A DNA stretch of 64,000 nucleotides from the NCBI GenBank assembly GCA_946699065.1, contig CAMPDV010000083.1, forward strand, positions 62,001 through 126,000. The letters are read 5' to 3'. Position 1 is the stretch's first letter. Each line of letters opens with the position of its first letter. Both the position numbers and the translations under genes were made by a program. The notes under the pieces were generated by a model, which was not told the origin of the DNA, searched no databases, and was given only the letters and a program-made list of their open reading frames with translations. Below are positions 35,106 to 48,375 of this stretch, piece by piece. The DNA is from Loxodes magnus. Taxonomy: Eukaryota; Ciliophora; Karyorelictea; Loxodida; Loxodidae.

Positions 35106-38100
35106 ATAACAAATAATATAAAAACGGTCTCTAAATAAATAGTATATTAAAAATAATTTTCGAACCAAATTCATCAAAATTAAATGAAATTATTAAAAAA
35201 GAGTATTTAACAAAATTTTGATAAATTATTAAAAAATAAAATATATTTTTATCAGAATTTATAGAATTAATTTTAAGTAAAACTAAGATCAATTTTTATT
35301 TAAATCTAAAACTGAAAATCTTAATCTAATTTAAAACTTCGTTTTAATATATAAACTTATTTAATAAAAAAAGAAAAAAATCTTTATTACAAATAATAAG
35401 AATTAAATTATCCTAATTATTTAATAAACTGATGATCGAAAATAACTTTCTTTATCTTAGATAAGATAAAATAAATTTAGAAAAAAAATTATATTTAAAA
35501 TTAGTTGAAGAAGATAAAAAAAGTAAATGAAAAAAAATGATTAGCAAAAAAATTATATAAATTTAATAAAATTTTCCTTTGGGTATGTACTTTTTTTTAA
35601 TTATTATAAAATACTGCTATTTTTTTCTAAATTTATTATTTTTGACATGCTCATACCTTTTAAATTTTATAAATATTATTAAAAAATTTTAATAATTTTT
35701 AACTTTTTTCTACATAGGTAAATTTTAGATGTTCTGACCTCTTTCACTTTTTAGATATTTGTAAAAATGTTTACAGATTAAAATAAACATTTTTGTTCTG
35801 CTTTCTATTTATACAGTTTATCTAAAGATCAATTTGAAATTAAAAAAATCATAACATCATAATTTTTCTTCTGAAATTAGTCTATAAATTATCAAACTTC
35901 TTAATTAATAAAGAAAATATCGACATCACGTATATTTGTTTAAATAATATCGAAAAGAAGCAATAGGAATTATTTGTATATCATTTGTTACTGAAAAGGA
36001 AAAGAAAGTAGATTAAGAGTTAAAAAAACTGTAAAAGCATACAAAATTATAAAATATATATTTCTTTTTTATTGTAAAAAATTTAATTAAAAAATTTTCA
36101 AATTCTCGAGAAAGTAAGAATAGTTTGCTTTTAAGTTTATTTTTAAGTTTTAGTCCTAAAGATAGCAGAATACTATTTTAGGGACATTGATTTATAAAAT
36201 ATTTTGTTTGAGCCTTATTAGCTCATATTATTTATTCAAACTAGCAAATTCTTCTTGCGAAGAAAACAATAATATTAAATATTTAAAGAGAAGATGAAAA
36301 TGTTTGATTTTTTATTGCAAATTATCTAAAATTAGTTTAAAAGAAAAATTATTTGTATAGGCAAGAGAATGCGGAAATTCGAATGTCTCATTTAAACTGT
36401 TTGATTTTATTTTTCTGTGCTAGATAACATCTTTAGTTCATGAAAATATTAAAGTACACTTCAAAGAGACTAAAAAATATGTGTGAATGTTTTTGAAGAA
36501 AGTGTATTAAAAAACTTTTTATCGAAAATATATTTGCTTATAGCAACCCTTGTAAAAAACTAGTTTAAGCTATATTCAAAATTGTGTATTAAAGTTTTTA
36601 AAAAAATGCGTGCTGAAAAATTTGAAATAAACGTAAAATTAATCATAACAAGAAATTCGCATTTATTTAAGGAAAAAAAAGCAGAAGAAGAACTGATAAT
36701 TTAAAAGTGATCAATTCTATAATTATAATGAGCAAGCTTGTTAAATTTCTCTTTTTATATGAATCATTTAGATGAAAGGATACGTTTAAATAATTTATTT
36801 TTATTTATATAATTTCTTTTATTATTTAACTTTTTTGAAAATTGTTTATTTATCAAATAAAAAGTTACAGACATATATTATTTTAGATTTAATTTTTTTA
36901 TAATATTTTTTAATGCTTCTGATCTCTTATTTTTAAAGAGATACGTTTATACTTAAAAGGAGATGTTTTTCGATTTATTTTTAATTTTAATCTTCAATTT
37001 TTTTAATATTTTTTTATTAATGGAGTATATTGAAATTTGATAAATGACTTTAAATTTCTTATTAGATTTATTCTTTCATATTTTCATCTTTTTTAGATAA
37101 TAAACTTTTAATTTCTATTCATTATTATTTTAAAAAGTTTTATTTTTTTAATTTTTAATCTTAATTAAAATAAAAAAATTATATAAAAGTTAATTTTGAT
37201 TACACACGCAACTTTTTATATAAATTTTTTAAAAGATAAAAAAAAATTTCGTAAAATCAAGTTTAAATAATAAAATTTTTGGACATATCTTATTTATATA
37301 ACATCCTTTTTAATTTGTATCTTTTTAATAATAAGGAAGTTTATATTTCAACCTTTAAAGAATTATAAATAATCATTTTTTAAATGGTAATCTGCTATTT
37401 ATACAGATACCTTTTATGAATAGAAAAAAGAAAATACTAGCAATAAATAAAGATAGATAATAAAATTAATTCTTATATTTCAAGAAAATGAAACTTCTTA
37501 AAAAAGAATTTAAAAAAATATAGTTAGAATTATATTACGGGAACTTATCTATATTATTATCTTAAGAGGTTCTGTTTTTAAAGTAAGCAAAAAAGCCATG
37601 TATTAAAATTATTTTTACTAATTATTTTTTCTAAGCTTTATTTTAGTTTTTGTGATTTTTATATTTTTTAGAAAAAAAAAATATAATAATTACATTTTAA
37701 TAACTTATAAATAAAACATAAAAATTTTATTTTTAATAATTTTTAAAAGAAAATAGCATTTTTTTGTTTTTCATATTTAAAACAAACATTTTAAAGAATA
37801 AGCTCTTTGTTCTTTATTTCATTATCTATAATAATTATACTCTATCAGAATAAACGAAATTAAGAATCAATTTCAAATTATTAAAAATTCCAAAAAATAT
37901 TTTTAAAAAATATATTTGAATTGTATATTTTAAACATAAACACTGCTTAAAAAAATTAAATTAATTTAAGGAAAGATAGTTAAAAAAATAGTCCTTTTAA
38001 AATAAAAAACATTTAGATCTTCAATTTGCTATTGGTGTTTTCTTTAAAATTTAATTTAATAATTTTAATTATATTAAGTAATTTTATTATATAAATCATT

Positions 38101-38200
38101 TAAAATAAAATAAATTCATTTTTTTTATATTTTATCTCAAAATTTTAATTTTTTTATTTAGAATTCAAGAAAAAAAATATAAAAATTACATCGAAAACTA

Positions 38201-38421
38201 TAAATTTAAAAAATTAAATTTATTTATAATAAATATTTTAGTTATTTTAATATCATTTAAGATTCTTATTTACACTTTATTTAAACTTAAAATGAGAAAA
38301 AGCATTTTTATCTTTGATAGTAACAAAAATTCTAATAGGTAATTCTTAATCTCTTTTTCATCTTGAGAAATTAATAATTACAAATTTAGAAAAAAACTAT
38401 TTTAAAAAATAAATGCTTCCT
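38201..38421 (+). repeat. Direct duplication, copy 1
   Basis: A 221-base segment repeated 0.94 kb downstream with only a few differences. It starts TAAATTTAAAAAATTAAATT and ends AAATGCTTCCT. Flanks on both sides differ between the copies. Confidence 0.95.
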
Positions 38422-39141
38422 AATTTTTATTTGATATAAATGCAAAATTATTTTTATAAAATTTCTTGTATTTTGATAAATTATTTCTTTAATTATCGAA
38501 TTTTTAAATTAAAAAATACAGTAAATAAAATTAATGAATTACTTTTATTTAAATCCAATTAAAAGAGATTTTAAATAACTTAAATTCAAAGAATAAAAAT
38601 TTTATTTTTTTAAACAAATAAATACATTATTTTCACAATATTTTTATGTAATAAAAAACATATTTATAAATAATAAGAAAAGTATTTTTTAAACAAACAA
38701 TTACAAATGTTTAACAAAATCTTAAATATGGAATAACAAAAAAGCTTATCTTAGTTTAATTATTTATAAATCTTTTTCCAATTTTTATAAAATTTGAAAA
38801 ACATATTTAAAATGTGAAATTTTTTAAATTTAAAGAAAAATAATAATCATTTTAATTTTTATTAAATTATTTTTAATGATTAAAGAAATCTTATTAAGCA
38901 ATAATTACATAAATTATAATTTATCACTAAGATAGAAAAATACTGAAAATTCAAAAAAGCATTTAAAAAAATTAAAAAAACATAAAAATTTATAGATAAA
39001 AATGTAAGAAAATATTGAAGGATGAATATTTTAACCTGAATATTCTTTAGTTATTTTTATAAAATTTATAAGCAAAAGATATTTCATAAAATAATTATGA
39101 AGGTAACAGAATTAAAATAATTTAGAAAACATTAATTTAGT

Positions 39142-39363
39142 TAAATTTAAAAAATTAAATTTATTTATAATAAATATTTTAGTTATTTTAATATAATTTA
39201 AGATTCTTATTTACACTTTATTTAAACTTAAAATGAGAAAAAGCATTTTTATCTTTGATAGTGACAAAAATTCTAATAGGTAATTCTTAATCTCTTTTTT
39301 CATCTTGAGAAATTAATAATTACAAATTTAGAAAAAAACTATTTTAAAAAATAAATGCTTCCT
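39142..39363 (+). repeat. Direct duplication, copy 2
   Basis: Second copy of the 38201-38421 segment. Differences seen are TATCATTT/TATAATTT, TAGTAAC/TAGTGAC and one extra T in a T run. The sequence after GCTTCCT changes completely, to TCAATGAGACTC. Confidence 0.95.
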
Positions 39364-39399
39364 TCAATGAGACTCTAATAAATGTTTTTAATGTTTTTT

Positions 39400-40430
39400 A
39401 ATAATAATCTTGATCTCATCAATTTTTAATTATTCTTGTTTCAGTCTCTCTTTTATGTCTTCTTTTTTACTTTTTCCATTTCATATAAATCTAAATTTTT
39501 TGACAAGTGAAAACGATTTTTAAAAGTAAAAGGAGAGTTGTAAGTTTTTGTAGTAGTTGTATTTGGAATTTCTGATCGGAAAAGGCAGAAATGGGAGGAG
39601 TAGGCAATGACAAGTGAAAACAATTTTTAGTTTAAAATATTTCATCAAGATTAAGGTTTTTTTATTGAAGTATCTTTTTTTTTTCACGCCTTTTAATTTT
39701 AGAATTTTAGAATTTTTTCAATAACATATTCAGATTTTTTTAATTTTTTTTCTTATAATACTGTCTCATATTTCTTGCAGCTTACTTTCAACATATTTTT
39801 TTAGCCCTTTATTTTTTTTTATTGGCTTTGTTTTCTGATTAGTTTTTTCATAAATTTTTCCGATTTTAAAACTTTTAAGACATATAGCTTTTTTTGATTT
39901 TAAATTTTTTTCTCTTTGTGTTTTTAAGCGCTAATGAGTAAGTACTTCTTTTCTTTAAAGTAATTAATTTATTTATTTGAGTACTAACTTTTTTTTATTT
40001 TAAATCGATCTCTCTCTTCCTTTGTGACTACTGAAATAACTTTTATTTAAATATATTTTAGGGTTTTACTTCTATTTCTTCTTCGTTTTTTTTATCTTTC
40101 TCTGTTCATTTAAGTGTTTATCTTTTTTATTAAATCCTTTATCGCAGAGACTTTTTTCTCTTTTTTTTCTCAGTTGCCTTTTTTTCCTCCTTATTCTTAT
40201 GTTATTTTTCTTTTTCTTTTGTACTTATTTGATCATAGAATTTTTTGCAGTTTCTTCACTCAGATTTCTTTCGAATCGCAAAAGTATCATTTCTTCACTT
40301 TTTTTTTGTTTTATCTTCTTTTTCTTTTACTTATTTTTTTTATAGAATGTTACTTTCTGCGCTTGTCTAGATTCTTTTTAGTTTTTCCAGTCTATTTTTT
40401 TGATCTATTTTTTTAACTAATTTTTTTTCA
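39400..40430 (-). other. Lys-rich minus-strand frame or C-rich spacer
   Basis: The plus strand is T/C-rich, so the minus strand reads as a long Lys/Gln-rich sequence continuing from the NACHT gene. It could be the C-terminal tail of that protein or simply biased DNA; composition alone cannot decide. The plus-strand ORF at 40114-40416 is a shadow. Two short copies of TGACAAGTGAAAAC (39508, 39607) are present. Confidence 0.35.
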
Positions 40431-43399
40431 TGATAGTCTTAGTTCTCTTTCTCAAGTCATAAGATCGATTCTATTCCTTCCACTAGGCTGAGCTTTACCA
40501 TTCGCTTCTCACTATCCTTTCTCAGTTTCCTAACCTCTGCTTGGTGGTTTATTACTATTTAATCAGCCACTCCAAGCTCATCTGGCTAGAATTTATAATT
40601 TTGGACACACATATACCCGATAGATCCAAAGACGTAAATTAGTAATCCATCCAATTCAATATCGTTATATTATTAGTTGCAGCTATTTATAAAGAAACAT
40701 TAGTACTGGACATTCTCACTATCTCCAATAGATTTTATTACACACTTGAATTATTATTTGCAGAATTTTAATTATAAATCTCTCTCACAAACTATAGTAT
40801 CTCCAGATTGTCCACTGTCAAAAATTTATTTATATTGTGAACTTCTATTGCTTATGCCTTAGCGGATGAAACTAAATCTATAATATTCTTTGCCACATAA
40901 TAATCTCTTACCGACGCATGAATAAACTCAAACCTCTTTTTATTATTCTATTCCTTTGTCTATATCAGACACCCTATATGGTTTTAATCGTCCGTAAACT
41001 ACTCTATCCACTTTTGATTCACTTCATCAAAGCTTGATATCTCCACCGAACCCTGTAACATCTTCCATGCCGCATTCTTTTAGATACTTTCAAACAACTT
41101 TATTTACTAGTTGAGCACCTTACTTTTTAAACACTGATTTTACAATTTTTCTTAGGTTCTTTTGTTTCACTAAACTATGAAAATCTCATATATTCTAGAC
41201 TTTTAAACTACTTAACCACTTTTTAAATAATCTAATATCTCTTCCTCAAACAAATATATAACAGAAAGGGATTATTGATAATTTCTTTCAGACCAGGTAT
41301 TCTCTATATTAATGCCATCATCTCTTATATTTAAGATGCTTCCACTTGACTTGAAACTTGACTTGCAATTTATTATTACTGGTTCTTCTTAACTAGGACT
41401 TTTTCTATATATTTTTCTATCTAAACGATATCGAATGGCTTTATATACAGTTCCTATAACTCTTATAATTAGACTCTTTCGCTACTGTATGGTGAAAAAT
41501 AATGTTGGTAATTTTTTCTTTTAATGCATAATTTACTATACATGTTATTATATATTTTCCCTGAGGATACTTTTGCTTTAATTTATTACTACTGATAATA
41601 CCCTTACATTCTCCCAACTCATCATACGCGTCAAATAAGAACAGAATCTTTCTAAATTTCAATGTCTCATTTCTTTCTATTTAATAATTATCTAAAGCAG
41701 ATTCTATTAATTTGTCTTCGAATGCTTTTATAGTTGGGAGATATACATATATGGATAAGTATTCATGTTTCTAGTCTAGATATTTTAAGGCTAAAATCTT
41801 CAGGAACAAGGACTTTCCAGAACCGGAATCTCCCAGAAGTAATAATCCTGTCTTAGTATCGTTTTCTAAAAATTTCAAAATTTCAAGGTCAAGATCATCC
41901 TCAGCTTATGAATTAGGATTAGGAGCGCAAAGTAAGCTTACGTAATATTCTTGCTTCTCCGAAACCTCTTCTTTTAAAGTCCTTATCATATTTTAATATA
42001 TACTACTGCTAATGCCCTTAAGTGCCAATCAATTCTCTTCTATTGTTTAAGTAAATAAAACAAAATGCTCTGGATCCATTAATAATTCTAGAATTATCTA
42101 ACGCTCTTTTACATTCTTGCTTAAGTTCTCTTTTTTTAACTTAAATATTCTTTCCTTATAAGTGCAAGCTATTTGGTTCTTTTCTAAAGTCATTTCCAAA
42201 AATGTCTTCATTGCATAGTACCTTATCTACCAATCCTTATCGTCACATAGTTTTTCTAAAAGCTTACATGAGTCTTCTACCAATTCTGCACTAGCTTACG
42301 GGTTTTTTATCATGTGTTTTAGAAGATAGCATGCTCTAAATCTTAAGTCTATTTTTTCTTTCAAAACAATATCTCAAAATTGGTAAAAATTTTATTTTGA
42401 GTATTGTCTAACTAAATCACATGCAAGAGCATCTAAGACTCGTAATCTAATAATCTTTTTATAGTTGAGCTTCTAATTTATCCAACCTTTTCCTCATAAG
42501 AAAAACTCCTTTATAATAGAGATCGCTTCTGACTCTATAGCTCCAACTCCAAACATCAAGGCAATTATTCATTAAGCAACTTTTAAAATCTTACATAGAA
42601 TTCCAAAATATTCGGTTTCTTTGCTATCTGGAATATTCTCCAGAATCATCAAACTAAATCTTAAGTAAAAATCTAGTTCTGGACCTCTAATACTATTTTT
42701 ATTTTTATTTACTAACTTTAAGCTATCATTTATTTTTAAAATGAGCTCTTCTTTTGTTTTTTCATTTATAAAGGAGTTTTACTCGTTCTTCTAAAGCAAC
42801 ATAGCCAATAATTCAGGAAGATTTCGTACAAGCTACTCTTTCAAAAGCAAATACTATCCTTCAGCATACTTATGGGAAATAATTTCAATGAATTGATTTA
42901 TAAGAACTAATGGATCATTGATATTGGCAAACTTATTCTTTTGAATTGTTTGAATTCCTTGTAGAACTTTATCCATCTTTTATTCATTCAAACCTTCTTT
43001 TAAGAGCTACAATCCTTCTTGATAAATATTTTGTTCCTTATTACCAAAAACTTGTTCATTTTCTTGATATTTCTAACTTTTATCATTGCTTAACCCTTAT
43101 TTTGATACTGGCTAATTACTCTACTTATCTTTATATTTTTAATCTTTAAATTTTTTATCCTGAGAACCACAACAATCCCTCCTTTTAGCTTCATTCTTTT
43201 CTAAATATTTAGCTTATCTCTCTTATTAGAAATAAGCTTAATTTTTTAATCTATAAGATTCATTTAATTATTCTAGCACTTTGTAATTGCATGCCTTTTT
43301 GAATCAGCAAAATAAGAAATGTTTGAAGTAAGTTATAATATTCAAATTGTTGAGATTACTATAAAGAAATCTTTATCCAATTATTTGGAACTTGTTCAT
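40430..43399 (-). CDS. NACHT-domain NTPase with helical N-terminal region
   Basis: Minus-strand gene read with TAR=Gln and TGA=Trp. A start near ATG 43399 gives a Cys-containing basic N-terminus (LFCWFKKACNYKVLEQLNE), then about 400 residues of helical repeats of HEAT/ARM type (LRVLDALACDLVRQYSK, RACYLLKHMIKNPQASAELV, QIRYYAMKTFLEMTLEKN). The NTPase shows Walker A GLLLLGDSGSGKSLFLK (about 41800-41850), Walker B ILFLFDAYDEL (about 41620-41650), sensor GKYIITCIVNYALKE (about 41540) and the C-terminal NACHT motif FEFIHASVRDYYVAKNI (about 40890-40935), followed by LDLSGICVSKI. NACHT proteins are signalling or immune-type STAND ATPases; here the role is unknown. A frame change near 41465 can be bridged by removing 41462-41474 (GTCTAATTATAAG on the coding strand). 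Another change is likely near 40650, after which DELGVADQIVINHQAEVRKL reads well. Confidence 0.8.
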
Positions 43400-43449
43400 C
43401 TTATGAATCTAGGAAAGTTTAACTCTCTTTATGATTCTTGTATTCATAT

Positions 43450-44639
43450 TCATTCATTAATTACTTGTAGTTTAGCGTTCATCCCTTTCTAGTGTCTTTT
43501 GATGATTATTAATCGTCTTCATAAAGAAAGGCGAACCAAATCGGATTAAAAGAATATGTGATTTTAAGAATTCATTTGTCTAGCTTTATTACTGAAAGCC
43601 TTGATAGTTTCTCAGAACTTAACTGAAAAGATAGCAATTCGGATTGCAAATTCCAGTAAACATTTTATTATTTTAAAGACTAAATTCTCTTAAATACCTT
43701 AAATTATATAAAACATTAAATAAAATCAATTAATATTAGCTTTATCTTCTATAACTGTAAAAGCTAATTGTCTATATAAGAAACAATTAAATCATTTTAT
43801 GCTCTAACTCTATAAACCTAAAACTAATTAAAATAAGCTAGTTTTAAATTAAGTATATTAAATAGATTTAATTCTTAAATATAGTAAAAAGAAAAAGAAT
43901 CTAATGAATCACAATTAAAAAGCTAATAAATAGATAAGTAACAAAGTATCAAATTGAAAAACAGCTAATTTATACATGGTAAGCATTAAATTTATTAATT
44001 TTAATAGGCTTTGCCGATAGCATCCTACTTGATGTCCAAATAAACTTATAAAATAGCCAGAAATTTGCTTATTTTTTACATAGCTTAAAATAAATCTAAT
44101 AATTAAGTCTAAAAGCTTTTATTTTCTATTTTACTGAGAGTATTTTAAGTTCCTAACTGAAAAATATAATTAAGATACTAATTGTAATACTAATTGAAGA
44201 GATTCTACATAATTAAAAATAAATTATTAGTTTCAAAACAAATTCTTCCCTAAAAAAGAAAATCTAAAGAAGATAGTCTATTAATAAGCTCAAAAAGTAG
44301 ATTTAAACTAAAAAAGTTTTTTATTAGTTAAAGAAGGAAAATGATTACTATTTAATATATTATTTTCACTAAAATTTCTTAATCATAAAAATTAAATAAA
44401 TAAGCAAAAAAAGCTTATTATTCTAATTAAATAAGCTTTTAAATAAAGCTTTTAATAATAGTAGAATCATATATCTAATAACATAAAATATAATAATTTC
44501 TATAATTAAGGTAATAATAATTAAGATTATATATATTATATTTAATAAAAAGTAAAGCATAAGGTAAAATAAAAACTTATTTTAACTAGTTATATTTATT
44601 TAAATTGTATTAGAATTGGAGACTTAGCTTATTAATAAG
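43450..44639. other. AT-rich spacer before the inverted-repeat unit
   Basis: No supported gene. It separates the NACHT gene from the left arm of the large inverted repeat. Confidence 0.35.
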
Positions 44640-45250
44640 AATGATTATGATAATTTACAAATAAGAAAGTTAAAATCATAAATCTAAAAGAAATTAATAG
44701 ATATTACAAAATTAAAATCTTAAGACTTTAAGGATTTACTGAAGCTATTGAAACTATTTTTATTTGAAAGAGAAAAAAGATTAATTGAGCAGAATAAGTA
44801 TAAAGCACTATAAAATATTCGCTGAAAGTAAAATCAAGAAATATAAAATAAACAAGAAGAAAATATTATAATCAGATTAAATTTCATTTAGAGATTCAGA
44901 AAAATCTTAAAAAAAAGAAAGGAATGCCTCATTAAATAATTACAAAAATGACAAAAAATAGATATAGAAAACAATTAAAAACCATAAAAATGAGCTACAG
45001 CTTTCAATTCTATAAATAGAAAGAGAAAAATAGAATTTAAAGAACAATATTAATGAAGATAATAAGAAAAAATATGAAATAAGACATAGATAAAGATAAC
45101 TAAAATGAAATCAATCTAGAAAGACAATTTTAATTTTCTCTAGTCAAATTTTCTTAGCCTGTACTTATAGAAGTGCCTGAGAGATTTTTAGCAAATATTT
45201 CACAAAATTATTTAAGATATCTTAAGTTTAAATTAGGATTATAAAACTTA
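44640..45250 (+). CDS. Small basic arm protein, left copy, unknown
   Basis: Protein-like reading rich in Lys, Gln and Asn (NKYKALQNIRWKQNQEIQNK, RLNFIQRFRKIL). The order of basic and hydrophobic residues resembles calmodulin-binding IQ helices, but the motif is not complete enough to claim. The same sequence is present inverted in the right arm (60490-61100). Start and stop are not defined. Confidence 0.35.
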
Positions 45251-46238
45251 CCTTTGAAATTTGCAAAAAGCTTAAGAAATTTTAAAAGATTAAAGCTAGA
45301 ATATAAATATTTAACTAAGTATATCTAATTATTGTTCTTTACAATCTTTAAAATATAAACTTTATAAATAATAGATAAAAGAAGTACTAACTAATCTATA
45401 ATTACTAAATGCATTTAATTATAAGGAAATGTCTATAGCTAAAATAATAAAGTATTATAACTAAATAAAAGAAATTAATAATAAAATGAAAGTTAAAAAT
45501 AACAGCATTAGTAAGCTTATATATGTAATTTAACTAAGGCTTAATAACTAATACTAAGAAGCTTATTATTTTAAAAGTAACTAATAAATTAAATATTCCT
45601 TTCTTAAGTTAATCTTAATCAATAGATATCTTATATCACTATAATTACTATTTATTTTATTACTATTTATTTATTTATTAAACTATATTTCCATTAAAAT
45701 AATTGAATGAACTACATTAGCTGATAAATATCTTAAAATATTAGAAAGATACTAAAGATTTTAAAATAAAATATATGAAACACTATGCTTGATACACAAT
45801 TAGAATAATTAAATGAAATAATGATAGATATAATTACTAATATAACAAACAACGAAAATTTATTACCTATAGTATTTAAATAGTGTCTTAAATTCGGATA
45901 TAAGATTGATTAATAGAATCTACAGTTAAGCCTAATTATTTATGTGGTTGACTCATAAGAAAGAACTTAAATAAAAATAAGAAATACTATAAATTTAGTA
46001 TAAAAAACACAAAAATAAAACTTAGAATATTAAAACTAGATTGGTGATTATTATTTCTATAAAGCTAAGATCTTCCTTTAATTTTAAGATTCTTTTTTAT
46101 TCGAATATATAGTAATTCAACTAAATAACTTTAATTATCTCTTAACTTTAATATTACTCTAAAAATTTGCTTTAGATGTTATCTAGCTTAATAACTTTTT
46201 TAGTTTGAGTTAATTTTTAAATTCGAAAATCAAATAAA

Positions 46239-48368
46239 ATGGATAATATTCAAACTAAAACATAGAAAAACTAGCCCACAGCAAAAAAGTAAAGATTTGC
46301 CAATATTTAACAAATAAAGAAGAGATGAAAGATTGATCTTTCTATTTAAAATAATTAAATTGATAGAAGATTCTTACTCTATAGTCCATCTGATACTTTT
46401 ACTATTAAAAATACTATGAAAGTTTAATCTAAGTAAAATGAGCTTTAGCTAAAATAGAATTAGGAGATTGAGGAAAAACTTTAGTGAATTTTCTTCTGAT
46501 TGAGCAAGATGAATTACATTTTATCTCCGGGAAAAAAATCTCCTTAAAGCATAATTTTATAGTATTAAATAGAAGGAAAGCAAATAGATTGGAACTATCT
46601 TTAGATCAAAAAATACTTAAAGGCAAAAGGGGATAAGGCCTGAAAATTTTAATAAGAGTAGAATTAAGTTAATGACTTTAGGATGAGTTAATTTAAGCAA
46701 AAATTGAAAGAGCCAAAGGTTTTGTCAAACTTTGAGACATTTTAGAAGAGTCTGAATTTTCCATAGCAATTAAAATTCTGAAAACCACTAAGACTTCCTG
46801 TTGATACTAAATTAAACTGAATCTCATTAATTTCATAAAAAAGTAGAGCTTATGCATATCTTATAGCAAATAAAGAATACTGTAAGTATTATTTATTTAG
46901 ATGCTAGAAAAATATCTATTTATTCTAGAACTTGCCAAGCTTTTTGATCTTAAAAGTTCAAGAGGCTTAGTTCTATAACAAGCTGAAAAAATAGCAGCTA
47001 TAAAATCTAAAAAGCAATTAAGAGCTTAAAACGGATTCTAAGAGATAATTTATAGCTTAGCAGCAAAATTTAAATAAATTTAAAGAGACATTAGAAAAGC
47101 AACTCTTTCTTTTTAACAAGTTAGACTTCAAGTGCTCTTAATTCCTCACAAGTAATTTTGGAATTTTTAAGATAATTTATAAAGTACAGATCTAATTAAT
47201 AAAGTAAGAAAGCCTAGTAAAGATAGAGATATTAAAGCTTGAAAGGAAAAATTATAAGTGTAAGTGAAACTTGTAAGATTCTTTGTAAATTCTAAAGAAT
47301 TAAGAAAAGTAGATTCTTGGGTCTGAGTGCTAGGGATAGAATTGATAGGTTGTAATTACTTTAGAAAATTTTGCCGACTGAAAATAGTCACTAACTAAAT
47401 ATGAAGAAGAAAACCCTATTGATTCTTTAATAAACTTAAGAAACATCTGGATTATTAATTTAGCATAAAAAAGAAATTTCCCTTGTAAAAATATGGAATA
47501 GTCAGTAGCTTTAAATAAGTACCCAAAGATTAAAGCAAACTAAATTGGAGCTTTTAACATTCAAACTCAAGCATGCGCTAATTTTATGCAATTTAATTTT
47601 AAGAAATTTTGATTGACAATCCTTAGAAATAAAAGTACAGAAAACGAAAGCAATTGATTAGACTCTAAATAATTTAGTAGGGCTTGAGAGCTTATATATT
47701 AAAAGATATCTGAAATTTTACTCAAAAATGACATAAATAACTAAAAATTTCACTAAGAGGAAAGTGTATGGTTTCTATCATATCCTGGTAGAAAATCTAA
47801 ACAAGTGCTCAGTTAACTATAAGAATATTATAGCATTATAAATGATGACAATTAGGACAAATTTAATAAAGGCTGCAGAAAAAAACTACTTATCAAAAAA
47901 TTTAGAAACGACAAATTGAGAGATTTTTAAATACTGCAACTAAAATAGAGACTTAATTAATAGGAGTGGAAAAAAATTAGACACTAACTTTATAAAATAT
48001 TTGAAGAACTCAAGAAGATTAGTAGTCATTAAATCCAATCAAAAGCGTAAAAAATAAATCCTATGAAATAATAAAATCAATTATGCTGGCACTTCGATTT
48101 TTATTGGGAACTCAGGGATACTTTAGAAAATTTTTTCAAGAAATTAACGAAGCGTAGCATTAAATCAAATAGATCTTATCAAATATTTTGATTATTTCAG
48201 CCTAGCTTAAATTAAATCAAGGGCTAAAAAATGCAAAATTAGTTTATTATTTTGATTGAATAAAGCTACAAAAAATAGTAATCTTACCAAAATTCTTAAA
48301 AATAATTTTTAAAGTTGCTTGAGAACTTCTCAAAAGAGTCATTGAAAGCAATTTTTTGCTTTTGCTAA
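46239..48368 (+). CDS. Arm ORF, left copy: ~700-residue unknown protein
   Basis: ATG 46239 follows AT-rich DNA and opens a frame with many in-frame TAA/TAG (Gln) and TGA (Trp) codons: MDNIQTKTQKNQ, then RRFLLYSPSDTFTIKN, QSKQNELQLKQNQEIEEK, FFWLSKMNYIL and, near the end, QLCWHFDFYWELRDTLENFF. The right-arm copy differs by substitutions that mostly keep residue type (FLFYSPSDSFTIKI, QSKQKELELKQNQEIKK, CFWLIKDQ). Notably, the TGA-encoded Trp of F-W-L is the same in both, so the frame has been under selection. The protein is basic and Gln-rich with no recognised domain. It might be the element's recombinase or a structural protein; there is no evidence for either. Confidence 0.65.
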
Positions 48369-48375
48369 CATTTAG

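Larger units (their letters stand above)
35106..39400. other. AT-rich, homopolymer-rich region; no supported gene
   Basis: Extensive A and T runs. I find no domain motif, tRNA or convincing frame. It contains the direct duplication at 38201 and 39142. Confidence 0.4.
44640..48375 (+). repeat. Left arm of the inverted repeat
   Basis: Inverted copy of 57330-61100. It contains a short Lys/Gln-rich frame and the arm ORF starting at 46239. Similarity ends near 48375, just after the arm ORF's last protein-like codons. Confidence 0.85.

Noticed and set aside
40114-40416. 100-codon plus-strand ORF resembling a membrane protein
   Set aside because: Pyrimidine-run DNA that translates as Phe/Leu by composition only; the opposite strand continues the Lys-rich end of the NACHT gene.
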